Positions 1 to 9,475 are shown, numbered from the stretch's first letter. The stretch is 64,000 nt of DNA from Parahoeflea alexandrii (GCF_027214025.1 NZ_JAPWHB010000004.1:248001-312000), one strand, 5' to 3'. The notes: a model not told the origin generated them from the letters alone. A program made the numbers and translations.

Positions 1-12
1 GTTCAGGTATGC

Positions 13-903
13 CTATTCGGCAGCAATCTTCTTCGGCTGGACCTCGGCCATGTAGTCATTGACGAGATTCTGCGCGATCTCGCCGACCGTGAAGCTGTAG
101 GGCCCGATTTCCGACACCGGGGTGACTTCCGCGGCGGTCCCGGTCAGGAAGCACTGCTCGAAACCCTCGAGCTCTTCCGGCTTGATCGCCCGCTCAATCA
201 CCTCGTAGCCGCGCTTCTTGGCGAGCCCGATGACGGTGCGGCGGGTGATGCCGTCGAGGAAGCAGTCGGGCGTCGGTGTGTGGATCTTGCCGTCCTTGAC
301 GAAAAACACGTTGGCACCGGTGGCTTCGGCCACCTGGTCGCGCCAGTCGAGCATCAGCGCGTCGGCATAGCCGCGTTCCTCGGCCCGGTGCTTCGACAGC
401 GTGCAGATCATGTAGAGACCGGCGGCCTTGGAACGCGACGGCGCGGTGCGCGGATCCGGACGGCGGTACTCGGCGATGTCGAGGCGAATGCCCTTCATCC
501 GCTCTTCCGGCTTGAAGTAGCTCGGCCACTGCCAGATGGCGATCGCCAGGTTGATCCTGTTCTTCTGCGCCGAGACGCCCATCATTTCCGAGCCGCGCCA
601 GGCGATCGGCCGGACATAGGCGTCTTCGAAGCCCTGCCGCGCTAGCAGCTCGACGCAGGCCTGGTCGATCTCGGCGACGCTGTAGGGGATCTTGAAGCCC
701 AGGATCTCGCCCGACGTATGCAGCCGCTCGGTGTGCTCGGTCAGCTTGAAGATCTCGCCGCCATAGGCGCGCTCGCCTTCGAACACGGCGCTGGCATAAT
801 GCAGCCCATGGGTCAGGACATGAATTTTCGCATCTTTCCACGGCACGAACTCGCCGTTGAACCAGATTTCGCCTTCGAGCTGGTCAAAAGGTACGGACGC
901 CAT
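13..903 (-). CDS. ilvE: Branched-chain amino acid aminotransferase
   Basis: This 296-residue class IV PLP aminotransferase transfers the amino group between glutamate and the 2-oxo acids of Leu, Ile and Val in the cytoplasm. The PLP lysine lies in the segment SRSKAAGLY (about residue 159), and the cofactor-contact motif EATGANVFFV follows. The length is normal for the family. The ATG is preceded by GGAGG at a good distance. It is divergent from the MarR gene and separated from it by about 200 bp. The family assignment is firm. Use on D-amino acids is possible within fold type IV but less likely given the ilvE-like motifs. Confidence 0.95.
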   Translation of the reverse strand: MASVPFDQLEGEIWFNGEFVPWKDAKIHVLTHGLHYASAVFEGERAYGGEIFKLTEHTERLHTSGEILGFKIPYSVAEIDQACVELLARQGFEDAYVRPIAWRGSEMMGVSAQKNRINLAIAIWQWPSYFKPEERMKGIRLDIAEYRRPDPRTAPSRSKAAGLYMICTLSKHRAEERGYADALMLDWRDQVAEATGANVFFVKDGKIHTPTPDCFLDGITRRTVIGLAKKRGYEVIERAIKPEELEGFEQCFLTGTAAEVTPVSEIGPYSFTVGEIAQNLVNDYMAEVQPKKIAAE

Positions 904-1071
904 CGCGTTTCCTCCAGGCGGTATGCCGCCGTGATAGTGGTTGTCTGAAGCCGGTGTCGGTGACCGTGGCGCAAGCGCCGGATCGCGGCGTGAGGCAAAC
1001 GGGCAATGGCAAGCCGGCGGGCAAGGCCAGTTTGCCTCGCGCGCAAATCGACGCTAGCAATTGCGCCAATT

Positions 1072-1092
1072 TATGTCAACATAGCTGACATA
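1072..1092. promoter_or_regulatory. Palindromic operator upstream of the MarR gene
   Basis: TATGTCA at 1072-1078 and TGACATA at 1086-1092 form a perfect 7-bp inverted repeat with a 7-bp centre, ending 19 bp before the MarR start. Size and position fit a MarR-family dimer site used for autoregulation, and it could also affect ilvE, which diverges here. Binding by the adjacent regulator is inferred. Confidence 0.55.
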
Positions 1093-1111
1093 TTCGAAAG
1101 GAAAAGTCGTC

Positions 1112-1645
1112 ATGAGCCGTGCCGGCGCAATCAAGCCCGAATCCGACCATATTCTCGACCGACCGATGGGAGACACCGACGGCATCGATTTCGAGATCAT
1201 AGAGCTGTTGTTCTTCGCCTATCGCGATTTCATTTCAGATCCAGATGCGATCCTCGACACCTCGGGCTTCGGCCGCGCCCATCACCGCGTCGTCCACTTC
1301 GTCAACCGGGAACCCGGACTGACGGTTGCAGCCCTGCTCGACACGCTCAAGATCACCAAGCAATCGCTTGCCCGGGTGCTCAAACAATTGATCGATTCAG
1401 GTTATATTGCCCAGGTCGCCGGACCCGAGGACCGCAGGCAACGCCGTCTCTTCCCCACGGAGCGGGGACGCGAGCTCGCCCTGGCGCTGGCGAGGCCACA
1501 GTCTTGCCGCATCGCCAATGCAATGGAAGGTCTGGGCGAGGACGGACGGACGGCGGTCAAGGCTTTTCTGTCTGGCATGATCAATCCGGCCACCCGCGGA
1601 GCGGCAGATGATCGGGAAGACACGATAGAGGGACACAAGCAATGA
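1112..1645 (+). CDS. MarR-family transcriptional regulator (PetP-like)
   Basis: This 177-residue winged-helix regulator has the MarR layout: an N-terminal dimer helix, a helix-turn-helix around residues 65-95 (GLTVAALLDTLKITKQSLARVLKQL) and a wing with PEDRRQRR. An AAAGGA ribosome site lies 9 bp before the ATG. Its stop overlaps the start of the next response regulator as ATGA, so the two are translationally coupled. The same pairing of a MarR protein with an OmpR-type regulator is known as petP-petR in Rhodobacter. The effector is unknown. A palindrome just upstream suggests autoregulation. Confidence 0.88.
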   Translation: MSRAGAIKPESDHILDRPMGDTDGIDFEIIELLFFAYRDFISDPDAILDTSGFGRAHHRVVHFVNREPGLTVAALLDTLKITKQSLARVLKQLIDSGYIAQVAGPEDRRQRRLFPTERGRELALALARPQSCRIANAMEGLGEDGRTAVKAFLSGMINPATRGAADDREDTIEGHKQ

Positions 1646-2349
1646 CAAACCCCTTGCCGGACGATGACGCGGCCCATCTTCTTGTCGTCGACGACGACAC
1701 CCGCATTCGAGACCTGCTGTCACGCTACCTGACTGAACAGGGGTTCCGGGTCACCACCGCCGCGGACGCGAACGAGGCCCGCCGCAAGCTCGAAGGCATC
1801 GATTTCGATCTCCTGGTGATCGACGTGATGATGCCCGGCGAAAGCGGCCTGTCGCTGACCCGTTCGCTGCGCGAGATCAAGACCGTGCCGATCCTGATGT
1901 TGACAGCACTTGCCGAAGGCGAAGCCCGCATCGACGGGCTCGAGGCCGGCGCTGACGATTACCTGGCAAAGCCGTTCAATCCGCGCGAGCTGGTGCTCAG
2001 GATCAACAACATTCTCAAGCGCGGCGGCCAGCCGGCGCCCCCCAAGGTCGAACAGGTGGTGTTCGGCCCCTACACTTTCGTCATCGCCCGGCGCGAGCTG
2101 AAAAAATCGGGCGAACCGGTTCGCCTCACCGACCGCGAACGCGAGATCATGGTCACCTTCGCCGAGAACGCCGGCGACACCGTTCCCCGGCATGAACTGG
2201 TCGGCGCCGACATCGAGGTCGGCGAACGCACCATCGACGTGCAGATCAACCGCCTGCGCCGCAAGATCGAGGAAGACCCGGCCAACCCGCTTTGGCTGCA
2301 GACCGTGCGCGGCATCGGCTACCGGCTGAGCGTCGAGACCAAGGTTTAG
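1642..2349 (+). CDS. OmpR/PhoB-type response regulator (PetR-like)
   Basis: This 235-residue protein has a receiver domain at about residues 12-125 with the acidic pocket (VVDDD), the phospho-acceptor aspartate in VIDVMMPG and the conserved lysine in YLAKPF. A winged-helix DNA-binding domain follows at about 140-232 and ends in VRGIGYRL. It overlaps the MarR gene by 4 bp. No kinase gene follows directly; the nearest EnvZ-like histidine kinase is at 9476, beyond a chemoreceptor and a TRAP operon. That kinase is a plausible partner, but this is inference. Bc1-complex control, as suggested for PetR in Rhodobacter, is not shown here. Confidence 0.92.
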   Translation: MTNPLPDDDAAHLLVVDDDTRIRDLLSRYLTEQGFRVTTAADANEARRKLEGIDFDLLVIDVMMPGESGLSLTRSLREIKTVPILMLTALAEGEARIDGLEAGADDYLAKPFNPRELVLRINNILKRGGQPAPPKVEQVVFGPYTFVIARRELKKSGEPVRLTDREREIMVTFAENAGDTVPRHELVGADIEVGERTIDVQINRLRRKIEEDPANPLWLQTVRGIGYRLSVETKV

Positions 2350-2606
2350 ATCCGGGCTTTCCAGCAAAATGCCCGGCCGCGCGCGACCTTGCTTGCCAGC
2401 ATGAAGCGGACACGCCGGCTCCCGTCAAGACTTCGGGAGAAATACTGCCGAAACCACTCTTGCGAGTCCGTCTGAGAGCTCTCCCGTCTCCGGTAGGCTC
2501 AGTCGAGCCGAAGCAATTCTGGTAGTGCCTGCAATATCTACTGGAATTGAGTCTGATTTCCTTAACCATTGCAAACTAATTTAGCCCCAAACGGTTGGGG
2601 AAAATC

Positions 2607-4454
2607 ATGTCTATATTTTCACGCTTCGGAGTGGTCAAAACCGTCACGGTGATGACTGTCTCAATTCTTCTCATCGCACTTGGTTTGGTCGCGTTGGCAG
2701 TCGCATCCAATATCGGCAAACGTATTCAGGCCCAGGCGATCGACAGCCAGGACGCCAGCCTGCGTACGGCGGCGACCATCGTGTCGCGCGATCTTCCAGG
2801 CACCACGATAAGCTGGGCGGAAGATGGCAACGTCAAGCGCATCGAGATGGAAGCGATCCCGGCCGGGTTCGAAAGCCACGAGATGATCGACACCATCGGC
2901 CGCATGACCGGCCAGACCGCGACGATCTTTGCCTGGGACAGCGAGACCAAGGACTTCTGGCGCAAGACCACCAACATCATCAAGCCGGACGGCAACCGCG
3001 CGGTTGGAACGCCGCTGGGCCAGAAGGGTGCGGTCTACCCGGTCCTGACCAAGGGCAAGACATTCCGCGGTGAAGCGGTGATCCTGGGCACGCCCTACTA
3101 CACGATCTACGAGCCGATCTATTCACCGGCAGGCGAGACCATTGGCATTCTCTACGCCGGTGTGCGTTCGGCCGAGATCGATGCCGTTGCCGGCCAGCTG
3201 GCATGGACCATCGGCATCACCGCCGTCCTCGTTCTGCTGGCTGCAACGGCCATCGCGGCAATTGTCAACAAGCAGGTTCTTGGCGGCATCCCGCGGCTGA
3301 CCAACGTCGCCACCGCGCTTGCCGACGGCAATCTCGACATCGAGGTTCCCGGCCAGGACCAGCGCAACGAAATCGGCTCCCTCGCCCGCTCCCTGACGGT
3401 GCTGCGCGACGGCGCCCGCGAAAAGATCGCGCTGGAATCCGACTCGGTTCGCAACCGAGAACAGACCGAGGCCGAACGCCAGCGCCGCGACGCGGAAAAA
3501 TCAGCCCGCGACAAGGAAACTGAAGCTGCGGTTCGCGAACTCGGCGCCGGCCTGAGCGAACTCAGCAACGGCAACCTGCAGGTCAGGCTCGACCACCCGT
3601 TCTCGGGCGAATTCGAAAAGCTGCGCACCGATTTCAATCACGCCGCCGACCGGTTGAGCCAGACCATGGCGGAACTGCGGGGCGAAACCCACGAGATCAA
3701 TGCAGGCGCCGGGGAAATGCAATCGGCCACCGATGATCTGTCCCGCCGCACCGAACAGCAGGCGGCCTCCCTCGAGGAAACTTCGGCTGCGCTTGACGAA
3801 ATCACCGCAACCGTCCGCAGCGCCGCCACCCGCGCCGAGGAAGCGAGGGACATGGCGGTGAAGGCGCAGAGCAGCACGGTCAATTCCCGCAACGTTGTCT
3901 CCAATGCCGTTGACGCCATGTCGCGCATCGAAGCGGCATCGGGCGAAATCTCCAAGATCATCAGCGTGATCGACGAGATTGCCTTCCAGACCAACCTGCT
4001 TGCACTCAATGCCGGCGTCGAGGCGGCTCGTGCCGGTGAAGCCGGAAAGGGATTTGCGGTCGTCGCCCAGGAGGTCCGGGAACTGGCGCAACGCTCGGCA
4101 AGTGCAGCCAAGGACATCAAGGGACTGATCACCAAGTCAGGCGAGGAAGTTGCAAGCGGTGTGCAGCTGGTCAACGAGACCGGCGAAGCGCTTGGAACCA
4201 TCTCCGAACAGGTTGCCGCGATCAACGACCATATCGCCTCCATCGCCACCGCTGCGCGGGAACAGACCACCGGCCTTGGCGAGATCAACGGCGCCGTCAA
4301 CCAGATGGACCAGGTCACGCAGCAGAACGCGGCCATGGTCGAGGAAGCCACCGCCGTCATGCACAAGCTCGCCGGCAGCGCCCAGAAGCTCACCAGCATG
4401 GTCGACCAGTTCGACGTCGGATCAGTTGGCGGCCGGATGTCCAGAGCCGCCTGA
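2607..4454 (+). CDS. Methyl-accepting chemotaxis protein with a Cache sensor domain
   Basis: This membrane chemoreceptor of 615 residues has a first membrane helix at about 10-32, a periplasmic single-Cache domain (about 35-195, of the Cache_3/Cache_2 type), a second membrane helix at about 200-222, HAMP segments, and a long cytoplasmic signalling coiled coil. The signalling tip carries [19 protein letters not shown] and [10 protein letters not shown], the CheA/CheW contact region. The ATG at 2607 is preferred over the in-frame TTG at 2595 because TTGGGGAAA serves as its ribosome site. There is no C-terminal pentapeptide tether. The ligand is unknown; it stands alone and is followed by a GC hairpin. 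Confidence 0.93.
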   Translation: MSIFSRFGVVKTVTVMTVSILLIALGLVALAVASNIGKRIQAQAIDSQDASLRTAATIVSRDLPGTTISWAEDGNVKRIEMEAIPAGFESHEMIDTIGRMTGQTATIFAWDSETKDFWRKTTNIIKPDGNRAVGTPLGQKGAVYPVLTKGKTFRGEAVILGTPYYTIYEPIYSPAGETIGILYAGVRSAEIDAVAGQLAWTIGITAVLVLLAATAIAAIVNKQVLGGIPRLTNVATALADGNLDIEVPGQDQRNEIGSLARSLTVLRDGAREKIALESDSVRNREQTEAERQRRDAEKSARDKETEAAVRELGAGLSELSNGNLQVRLDHPFSGEFEKLRTDFNHAADRLSQTMAELRGETHEINAGAGEMQSATDDLSRRTEQQAASLEETSAALDEITATVRSAATRAEEARDMAVKAQSSTVNSRNVVSNAVDAMSRIEAASGEISKIISVIDEIAFQTNLLALNAGVEAARAGEAGKGFAVVAQEVRELAQRSASAAKDIKGLITKSGEEVASGVQLVNETGEALGTISEQVAAINDHIASIATAAREQTTGLGEINGAVNQMDQVTQQNAAMVEEATAVMHKLAGSAQKLTSMVDQFDVGSVGGRMSRAA

Positions 4455-4460
4455 CAAAAC

Positions 4461-4483
4461 GGCCGCGCGCCACCCGCGCGGCC
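4461..4483 (+). terminator. GC-rich hairpin after the chemoreceptor gene
   Basis: GGCCGCGCG (4461-4469) pairs perfectly with CGCGCGGCC (4475-4483) around a CCACC loop, 7 bp after the stop codon. There is no U-run, so it may act in 3'-end protection or Rho-assisted termination and not as a classic intrinsic terminator. Confidence 0.5.
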
Positions 4484-4514
4484 ATCCCGCTCCGGGAAAA
4501 CGTATCCGGCGGGT

Positions 4515-4673
4515 CTAACTGGATGGTTTCTTGTGAATGAACAGGTCGTAGAAGGCCATCAGCACGGTGACTCCGACAACGATGCCAAGATCCAGCCTCG
4601 GCAACTTGAAGATCAGCACGCCGAGAAAGCCGCAAAGGATGATGAAGGCGATGATCGTGAGGATCCGTTCCAT
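4515..4673 (-). CDS. Small two-helix membrane protein at the end of the TRAP/amidase operon
   Basis: This 52-residue protein begins MERILTIIAF and consists almost entirely of two hydrophobic stretches (about residues 3-22 and 29-46), ending in a charged IHKKPSS tail. It starts 6 bp after the amidase stop on the same strand, so it is probably the last gene of the TRAP transporter operon. Its codons are ordinary for the window and no frame problem is visible. I do not recognise a named family. A role as a small accessory of the transporter is guesswork. It is easily missed because of its size. Confidence 0.72.
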   Translation of the reverse strand: MERILTIIAFIILCGFLGVLIFKLPRLDLGIVVGVTVLMAFYDLFIHKKPSS

Positions 4674-4678
4674 GGTCG

Positions 4679-6031
4679 TCAGTCTCCCTGATCGTCGGTT
4701 TCAAGGTGTTTCACGAGCCATCTCGCGGTTCTGAGCAGGCGTGCGTCACCGCCGCGCGGGCCAACCAGTTGCACGCCCATCGGCATCCCGTCCTCATCCG
4801 AAAACAGCGGCAGTGTGATTACTGGCGTGCCGCACAATGTCCAGATCGCATTGAACACCGAATCGCCTGTGGATTCCAGTCCCATCGGTGCCGGGCCGGG
4901 CGCGGCGGGTGTGATGATTGCGTCGCAACGCTGGAAGATTTCGCCGAGCGCTGCATAAAGATAATCCGGCCAGTCAAGCGCTGCGATGTAATCATGCGCC
5001 AGCACCTTGCTGCCCCGATCGAGAGCTTCGCGGAGTTGCAGCGACATCTGCTCGCCGCCATCGCGGGAATAGCGGTGATAGGCCTTGGACATCTCCGCCA
5101 GATTGATTCGCTCGCGCACGCTCGCCGCCTCGCCAAAGGCATCCGGCAAGCCTGCCTCGAAACAGCCCTCGCCCAGGTGCTCCGCAAGTTCTTCCATTGC
5201 CTGTTGGCAGGCTTCGCTCGCCTTGTGCCAGTAGGGCGTACGGACAAAGGCGAACATCGGGGTGACCGGTGCATCAGTGCTGGCCACGGCAAGAAGCTGC
5301 GGATGCGGAGCGGGCGAGGTCGCCTTGTCCCATTCGTCATACCCGGACAGCACATCCGCCAGCAACGCCGCATCCTCTACCGAACGGGCAAAGACACCAA
5401 CCCGGTCGAGCGTCGGCGACTGCGCAAGGATGCCGGTCCGCGCGATGCTGCCCGCGGACGGAAGAAAGCCGGTGACTCCGCAGAAGGAGGCGGGCCTGAT
5501 CACCGAACCACCGGTTTGGGTGCCCACGGCCAGCGGCGCCATGCCGGCGGCCACGGCTGCGGCGGAACCCGAGGACGAGCCGCCCGGGGTATGTGCCGGA
5601 TTGACCGGATTGCGGGTCTTGCCGGGATGCAGGAACGCCAGTTCGGTGGTCACCGTCTTGCCCAGAATGATGGCGCCCGCCGCCCGGAGCTTCTGCACGA
5701 TCGTCGCATCCCGGTCGGGTACACGCCCGATGTCGATGACAGTGCCGTTGGCCGTCGGAATGCCCCGCGTGTCGATGATGTCCTTGAGCGCCACCGGCAC
5801 ACCGTGCAGCGGCCCGATGGGTCGGCCCGACTTGCGGTGCGCGTCAGTCATTTCAGCTTGACGCATGACGAAGGCCGGATCGAGCCACTCGAAGGCCTGA
5901 ATGTCGCTATCGAGCGCCGCGATCCGGTCGAGACAGGATTTCGCGTAGTCAGTGGCATTCAACGCGCCACTGGCCATGCGGTCCCGCGCCTCCACCGCGC
6001 TCAAGCCGGTCGCCAAGGTATTATCGGCCAT
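4679..6031 (-). CDS. Amidase of the amidase-signature family
   Basis: This 450-residue enzyme hydrolyses a carboxamide bond. The Ser-cisSer-Lys triad is visible: Lys in VALKDIIDTRG (about residue 79), the bridging Ser in GGSSSGSAAA (about 150) and the nucleophile Ser in TQTGGSVIRPAS (about 174). The ATG at 6031 overlaps the dctM stop by 11 bp, so it is coupled to the TRAP transporter. This suggests that the imported substrate, or a product of it, is an amide. It is not part of a gatCAB operon, and its lone position argues against GatA. The substrate is unknown. Confidence 0.88.
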   Translation of the reverse strand: MADNTLATGLSAVEARDRMASGALNATDYAKSCLDRIAALDSDIQAFEWLDPAFVMRQAEMTDAHRKSGRPIGPLHGVPVALKDIIDTRGIPTANGTVIDIGRVPDRDATIVQKLRAAGAIILGKTVTTELAFLHPGKTRNPVNPAHTPGGSSSGSAAAVAAGMAPLAVGTQTGGSVIRPASFCGVTGFLPSAGSIARTGILAQSPTLDRVGVFARSVEDAALLADVLSGYDEWDKATSPAPHPQLLAVASTDAPVTPMFAFVRTPYWHKASEACQQAMEELAEHLGEGCFEAGLPDAFGEAASVRERINLAEMSKAYHRYSRDGGEQMSLQLREALDRGSKVLAHDYIAALDWPDYLYAALGEIFQRCDAIITPAAPGPAPMGLESTGDSVFNAIWTLCGTPVITLPLFSDEDGMPMGVQLVGPRGGDARLLRTARWLVKHLETDDQGD

Positions 6032-7439
6032 AGAACAGATCCGGCAGGTAGTAGACGATCTGTGGGAATGCATACATCAGGCCCATGCAGATAAAGACCA
6101 TTAACAGGAACGGCATGACTCCGGAGAAGATCTGCGTCAGCCTTACCTCCGGCGGCGCTATCCCCTTGAGGTAGTAGGCCGACATCGCCATCGGCGGTGT
6201 CAGGAACGAGGTCTGCAGGTTGAGCGCGACCAGAATGCCGAAGAACAACGGGTCAATGTCGAAGATCGCCAGCAGCGGCAGGAAGATCGGCACGAAGATG
6301 ATGATGATCTCCGACCATTCCAGCGGCCAGCCGAGAAGGAAGATGATCAACTGCGCGAGTAACAGGAACTGGAACGGCGTCAGATCCAGGCCCATGACGA
6401 ATTCCGAGATGATCTGCTCGCCACCGAGATACGAGAACACTGAGGAGAAAACGTAGGATCCGACGAACAGCCAGCACACCATCGCCGTGGTCCGCACCGT
6501 AAGATAGACGCTCTCGCGCATACGCTGCCAGGTCATGGCCCCATAGGCGAGGGCAAGAACAATGCCGCCAATTGCACCGATCGATGCGGCTTCCGTCGGC
6601 GTTGCCAGGCCGAACAGGATCGAGCCCAACACCGATATGATCAGAAACGCCAGAGGGAAGAACGATGTCGCGATCAGGAACACCAACCGGCCCATCGGCA
6701 CATCGGGCACCTCTTCGTCGGTCGGACGCGGCGCAACGCTCGGCTGCAGGATTGAACGGCCAACGATATAGATCAGGTAGAGCCCGACGAGGGTGAAGCC
6801 GGGCAAAAGCGCGCCGGCATAAAGCTTGACGATCGAAACGCCTGACGACGCGGCATAGACGATCAGCATGATCGAGGGCGGGATCAGGATGCCGAGCGTA
6901 CCGCCGGCACAGATAATGCCGGAGGCAAACGATGGATCATAGCGCGCTTTGAGCATCGCCGGCAGCGCCAGCAGCCCCATCAGCGTCACCACCGCGCCGA
7001 CAATCCCGGTAGCGGTGGCAAACAGTGCGCAAGTGATCAGCGCGGCGACGCCCATCGACCCCGGAATCCGCTTGGAGGCGAGATTGAGGGTGGAAAACAG
7101 TCGGTCGACGATATTGGCGCGCTCGACGATATAACCCATGAACAGGAACAGCGGCACCGCCGTCAGCACCTCGTTCGACATCACCGTATAGGTCTGATTG
7201 ATGAACAGATCGAAGATGCGGTTGTTGAAGAACCCCTCGATCCACAGCGTGAAGCTGTCCCAGGCGGGCGCCAGCTCATCCAGCCGGAAATAGGAGCGCC
7301 ACATCCGCGACGGATCGTAATAGGCGTAGTAGCCGAAGCCGATGCCCATGGCCATCAGCGTGAATGCAATCGGAAAGCCCAGGAACACCAGAAAGATGAA
7401 CAGGCCCAGCATCATCAGGGCAATTTGAGGATCGCTCAT
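6021..7439 (-). CDS. dctM: TRAP transporter large permease subunit (DctM)
   Basis: This 472-residue integral membrane protein has about 12-13 hydrophobic segments. It is the ion-coupled translocation channel of a tripartite ATP-independent periplasmic transporter. The segment AGGTLGILIPPSIMLIVYAA is characteristic of DctM. It starts with an ATGA overlap on dctQ and overlaps the amidase, so dctP-dctQ-dctM-amidase-small protein form one transcription unit. It groups by eye with the mannitol/chloroaromatic-labelled TRAP subfamily, whose characterised members carry 2-oxo or hydroxy acids. Confidence 0.95.
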   Translation of the reverse strand: MSDPQIALMMLGLFIFLVFLGFPIAFTLMAMGIGFGYYAYYDPSRMWRSYFRLDELAPAWDSFTLWIEGFFNNRIFDLFINQTYTVMSNEVLTAVPLFLFMGYIVERANIVDRLFSTLNLASKRIPGSMGVAALITCALFATATGIVGAVVTLMGLLALPAMLKARYDPSFASGIICAGGTLGILIPPSIMLIVYAASSGVSIVKLYAGALLPGFTLVGLYLIYIVGRSILQPSVAPRPTDEEVPDVPMGRLVFLIATSFFPLAFLIISVLGSILFGLATPTEAASIGAIGGIVLALAYGAMTWQRMRESVYLTVRTTAMVCWLFVGSYVFSSVFSYLGGEQIISEFVMGLDLTPFQFLLLAQLIIFLLGWPLEWSEIIIIFVPIFLPLLAIFDIDPLFFGILVALNLQTSFLTPPMAMSAYYLKGIAPPEVRLTQIFSGVMPFLLMVFICMGLMYAFPQIVYYLPDLFYGR

Positions 7440-8020
7440 ACGTGTCCGCCAGTCTCGGCCTCGTCGGCCTTTTTCATCAACAGGTCTTCAGTCTCGCGCA
7501 CGTCTTCATCGGCCTCGATCCAGGCGCCGGTGCGGATGCAGACAATGCAGCGGAACACCTGGGCAATGCCTTGGATGAACAGGAGGATACCTGCCGCCAT
7601 GATTACGGTCTTGAATTGATAGATTGGAATGCCGGCGGGACTGTTGACGCTGACTTCACCGTAGCCCCAGGAACGCGACGCATATTTCCATCCCGTCACG
7701 ATCAACGCGGTAATGCCGGGGAAGAAGAACAGCAGGTAGAGCACCAGATCCACCTTCGCCTGGGTCTGCGGGCGCCACAGGCGATAGACAAAGTCACCCC
7801 GCACATGACCGCCGCGCGACAATGTGTAGGCGCCGCCCATCATGAACAGCGACCCATACATGATAAAAGAGATGTCGAGAGCCCAGGGCGTCGGTGCATT
7901 GAAGAGGTAACGCGAGACCACTTCATAGCCCGTGCCGAAGGCCATCAGGATGATCAGCCAGGCAAATGCCTTGCCGAAAACAGCCGACAAAGTGTCGGCA
8001 AAACGGATGTATCCAATCAT
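7436..8020 (-). CDS. dctQ: TRAP transporter small permease subunit (DctQ)
   Basis: This 194-residue protein has four membrane segments, with the DctQ signature of an early helix followed by a charged loop (YEVVSRYLFNAPTPWALDIS). It partners DctM in the membrane. It lies 76 bp after dctP with a perfect 14-bp hairpin between them, the usual place for transcript processing or attenuation that keeps binding-protein levels above permease levels. Its stop overlaps the dctM start as ATGA. Confidence 0.93.
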   Translation of the reverse strand: MIGYIRFADTLSAVFGKAFAWLIILMAFGTGYEVVSRYLFNAPTPWALDISFIMYGSLFMMGGAYTLSRGGHVRGDFVYRLWRPQTQAKVDLVLYLLFFFPGITALIVTGWKYASRSWGYGEVSVNSPAGIPIYQFKTVIMAAGILLFIQGIAQVFRCIVCIRTGAWIEADEDVRETEDLLMKKADEAETGGHV

Positions 8021-8043
8021 GTTCAGCCACTTATCCCCGCCTG

Positions 8044-8075
8044 ATGATCCGGCGGAACATTTTCCGCCGGATCAT
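8044..8075 (-). terminator. Perfect 14-bp hairpin between dctP and dctQ
   Basis: ATGATCCGGCGGAA (8044-8057) pairs with TTCCGCCGGATCAT (8062-8075) around a 4-base loop, in the gap after the binding-protein gene. No U-run follows, so a partial attenuator or an RNase-stop that stabilises dctP mRNA is more likely than full termination. Confidence 0.6.
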
Positions 8076-8096
8076 GTCAGCAATTAACCGGTGAAG

Positions 8097-9233
8097 TTAT
8101 ATCTTCAGCTTGCCCGGGAAATAGTGCTCATAGGCCAGGCCGAGGTCGGGCGCGTTCATCAGCTCGTAATAGGCGACCTTCTCGACCCATGCACGCTGGC
8201 TGTCCATGACCTTCTTGTTGAAGGCATCTCCTTCCAGATCGGTGATGAGCGTGTCCCAGGCCTGCAGCTGCGCGGCAAGGATTTCCTTCGACGTGCGGTG
8301 CACCGTGACGCCGTCATCGGTCTGCAACTCCGCCAGGTCCTTTGAATATTCGCGCATCGCGAGCGCGAGGTTCGACGTGGCCGAGGCCTCGACACCATAT
8401 TTCAGAATCGCCTGAAGGTCCGGGTCGAGATCGTCCATGAAGTCCTTGTTGAAAATGAACTCGAAGGATTCGGACGCCTGGTGGTAAGATGAGAGATAGT
8501 AGTTCTTGGCCACGTCCTGCGCACCGAACCGGCGGTCTGATGACGGGTTGTTGAACTCGAAAGCATCGATCACGCCGCGTTCCATTGCCGGAACGATTTC
8601 GCCGCCCGGAAGCTGGGCGACCGACATGCCCATCGACTGCAGCAGATCGGCTGCCAGGCCGACGGTGCGGTATTTGAAGCCCTGGATATCGGCGACGGTA
8701 TTCACTTCGCCTTTGAACCAGCCGAAAGGCTGCGCGGGCATCGGCATGCCCATGAAGCCATAGACATTGAGGCCGAGCACATCCTGCGTCAGTTCGCGGT
8801 AAAGCTCCGCGCCGCCGCCCTGATAGAACCAGCCGAGCATTGTGGTGGCCGAGCCGCCGAAAACCGGACCGGTGCCAAAGAACGAAGCCGCCTTGGACTT
8901 GCCATACCAGTAAACCGGCACCGTATGGGCCGCGTCCAGAACGCCGTCATGGCATGCATCCATGACCTGGAATGCGCCGACGACCGCGCCGGCGGGCAGA
9001 AGGTCGATCTTGAGACGCCCGCCAGACATTTCCTCGACTCGGGTGGTATATTCGCGCGCGAAATCCATCCAAATGTCCGAAGCAGGCCAGGAGGCCTGCA
9101 TCTTGACCACCAATGGCGCCTGCGCAAGCACGGCAGGCGCGGACAGTGCTCCCGCTGCAGCCACGCCGCCCAACATCGAACCCTTCTTCAAAAACGACCG
9201 TCGCGAAACCGTCTTTTCGTTCTGATTTTGCAA
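8097..9233 (-). CDS. dctP: TRAP transporter substrate-binding protein (DctP/TakP-like)
   Basis: This periplasmic binding protein of about 378 residues carries a twin-arginine leader (SRRSFLKKG followed by a hydrophobic run and a cleavage-like AVLAQA). The mature part has TRAP-binding-protein features such as INTVADIQG-like (VNTVADIQGFKYR) and PGGEIVPAMERGVIDAFE. It resembles the TakP branch, which binds 2-oxo acids; the exact ligand is unknown. I chose the TTG at 9233 because GGGAGGA lies 6 bp before it. The ATG at 9248 has no ribosome site and would place that GGGAGGA inside the gene. First gene of the operon. Confidence 0.9.
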   Translation of the reverse strand: MQNQNEKTVSRRSFLKKGSMLGGVAAAGALSAPAVLAQAPLVVKMQASWPASDIWMDFAREYTTRVEEMSGGRLKIDLLPAGAVVGAFQVMDACHDGVLDAAHTVPVYWYGKSKAASFFGTGPVFGGSATTMLGWFYQGGGAELYRELTQDVLGLNVYGFMGMPMPAQPFGWFKGEVNTVADIQGFKYRTVGLAADLLQSMGMSVAQLPGGEIVPAMERGVIDAFEFNNPSSDRRFGAQDVAKNYYLSSYHQASESFEFIFNKDFMDDLDPDLQAILKYGVEASATSNLALAMREYSKDLAELQTDDGVTVHRTSKEILAAQLQAWDTLITDLEGDAFNKKVMDSQRAWVEKVAYYELMNAPDLGLAYEHYFPGKLKI

Positions 9234-9475
9234 GACCAATCCTCCCATTTGGTTGGTATTCAAACTTTGACATATTAAATATTGGGCACTCTGCCCGATA
9301 TGGCAAGCCAATCCGTATTCATGTGCGAAATAAATGGAGCAGTGCCGATCATATGCGCCGCCTTGCACCGCCGCTTGTGTACAAAGCCTAGCCCTCCGCC
9401 CCGTATGGACGTTATAAGCAAAAAAGCGGTCGGTCTCACCGCAATACAAACCAGCCGGGGGTAAGGCGCGACAGC

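Noticed and set aside
4706-6094. Long open frame opposite the amidase gene
   Set aside because: The minus strand encodes a complete amidase with its catalytic triad. The plus-strand frame has no family motif.
9270-9301. AT-rich partial palindromes upstream of dctP
   Set aside because: CATATTAAATATT and GGGCA/TGCCC arms are present but asymmetric; no regulator gene is adjacent to support an operator.
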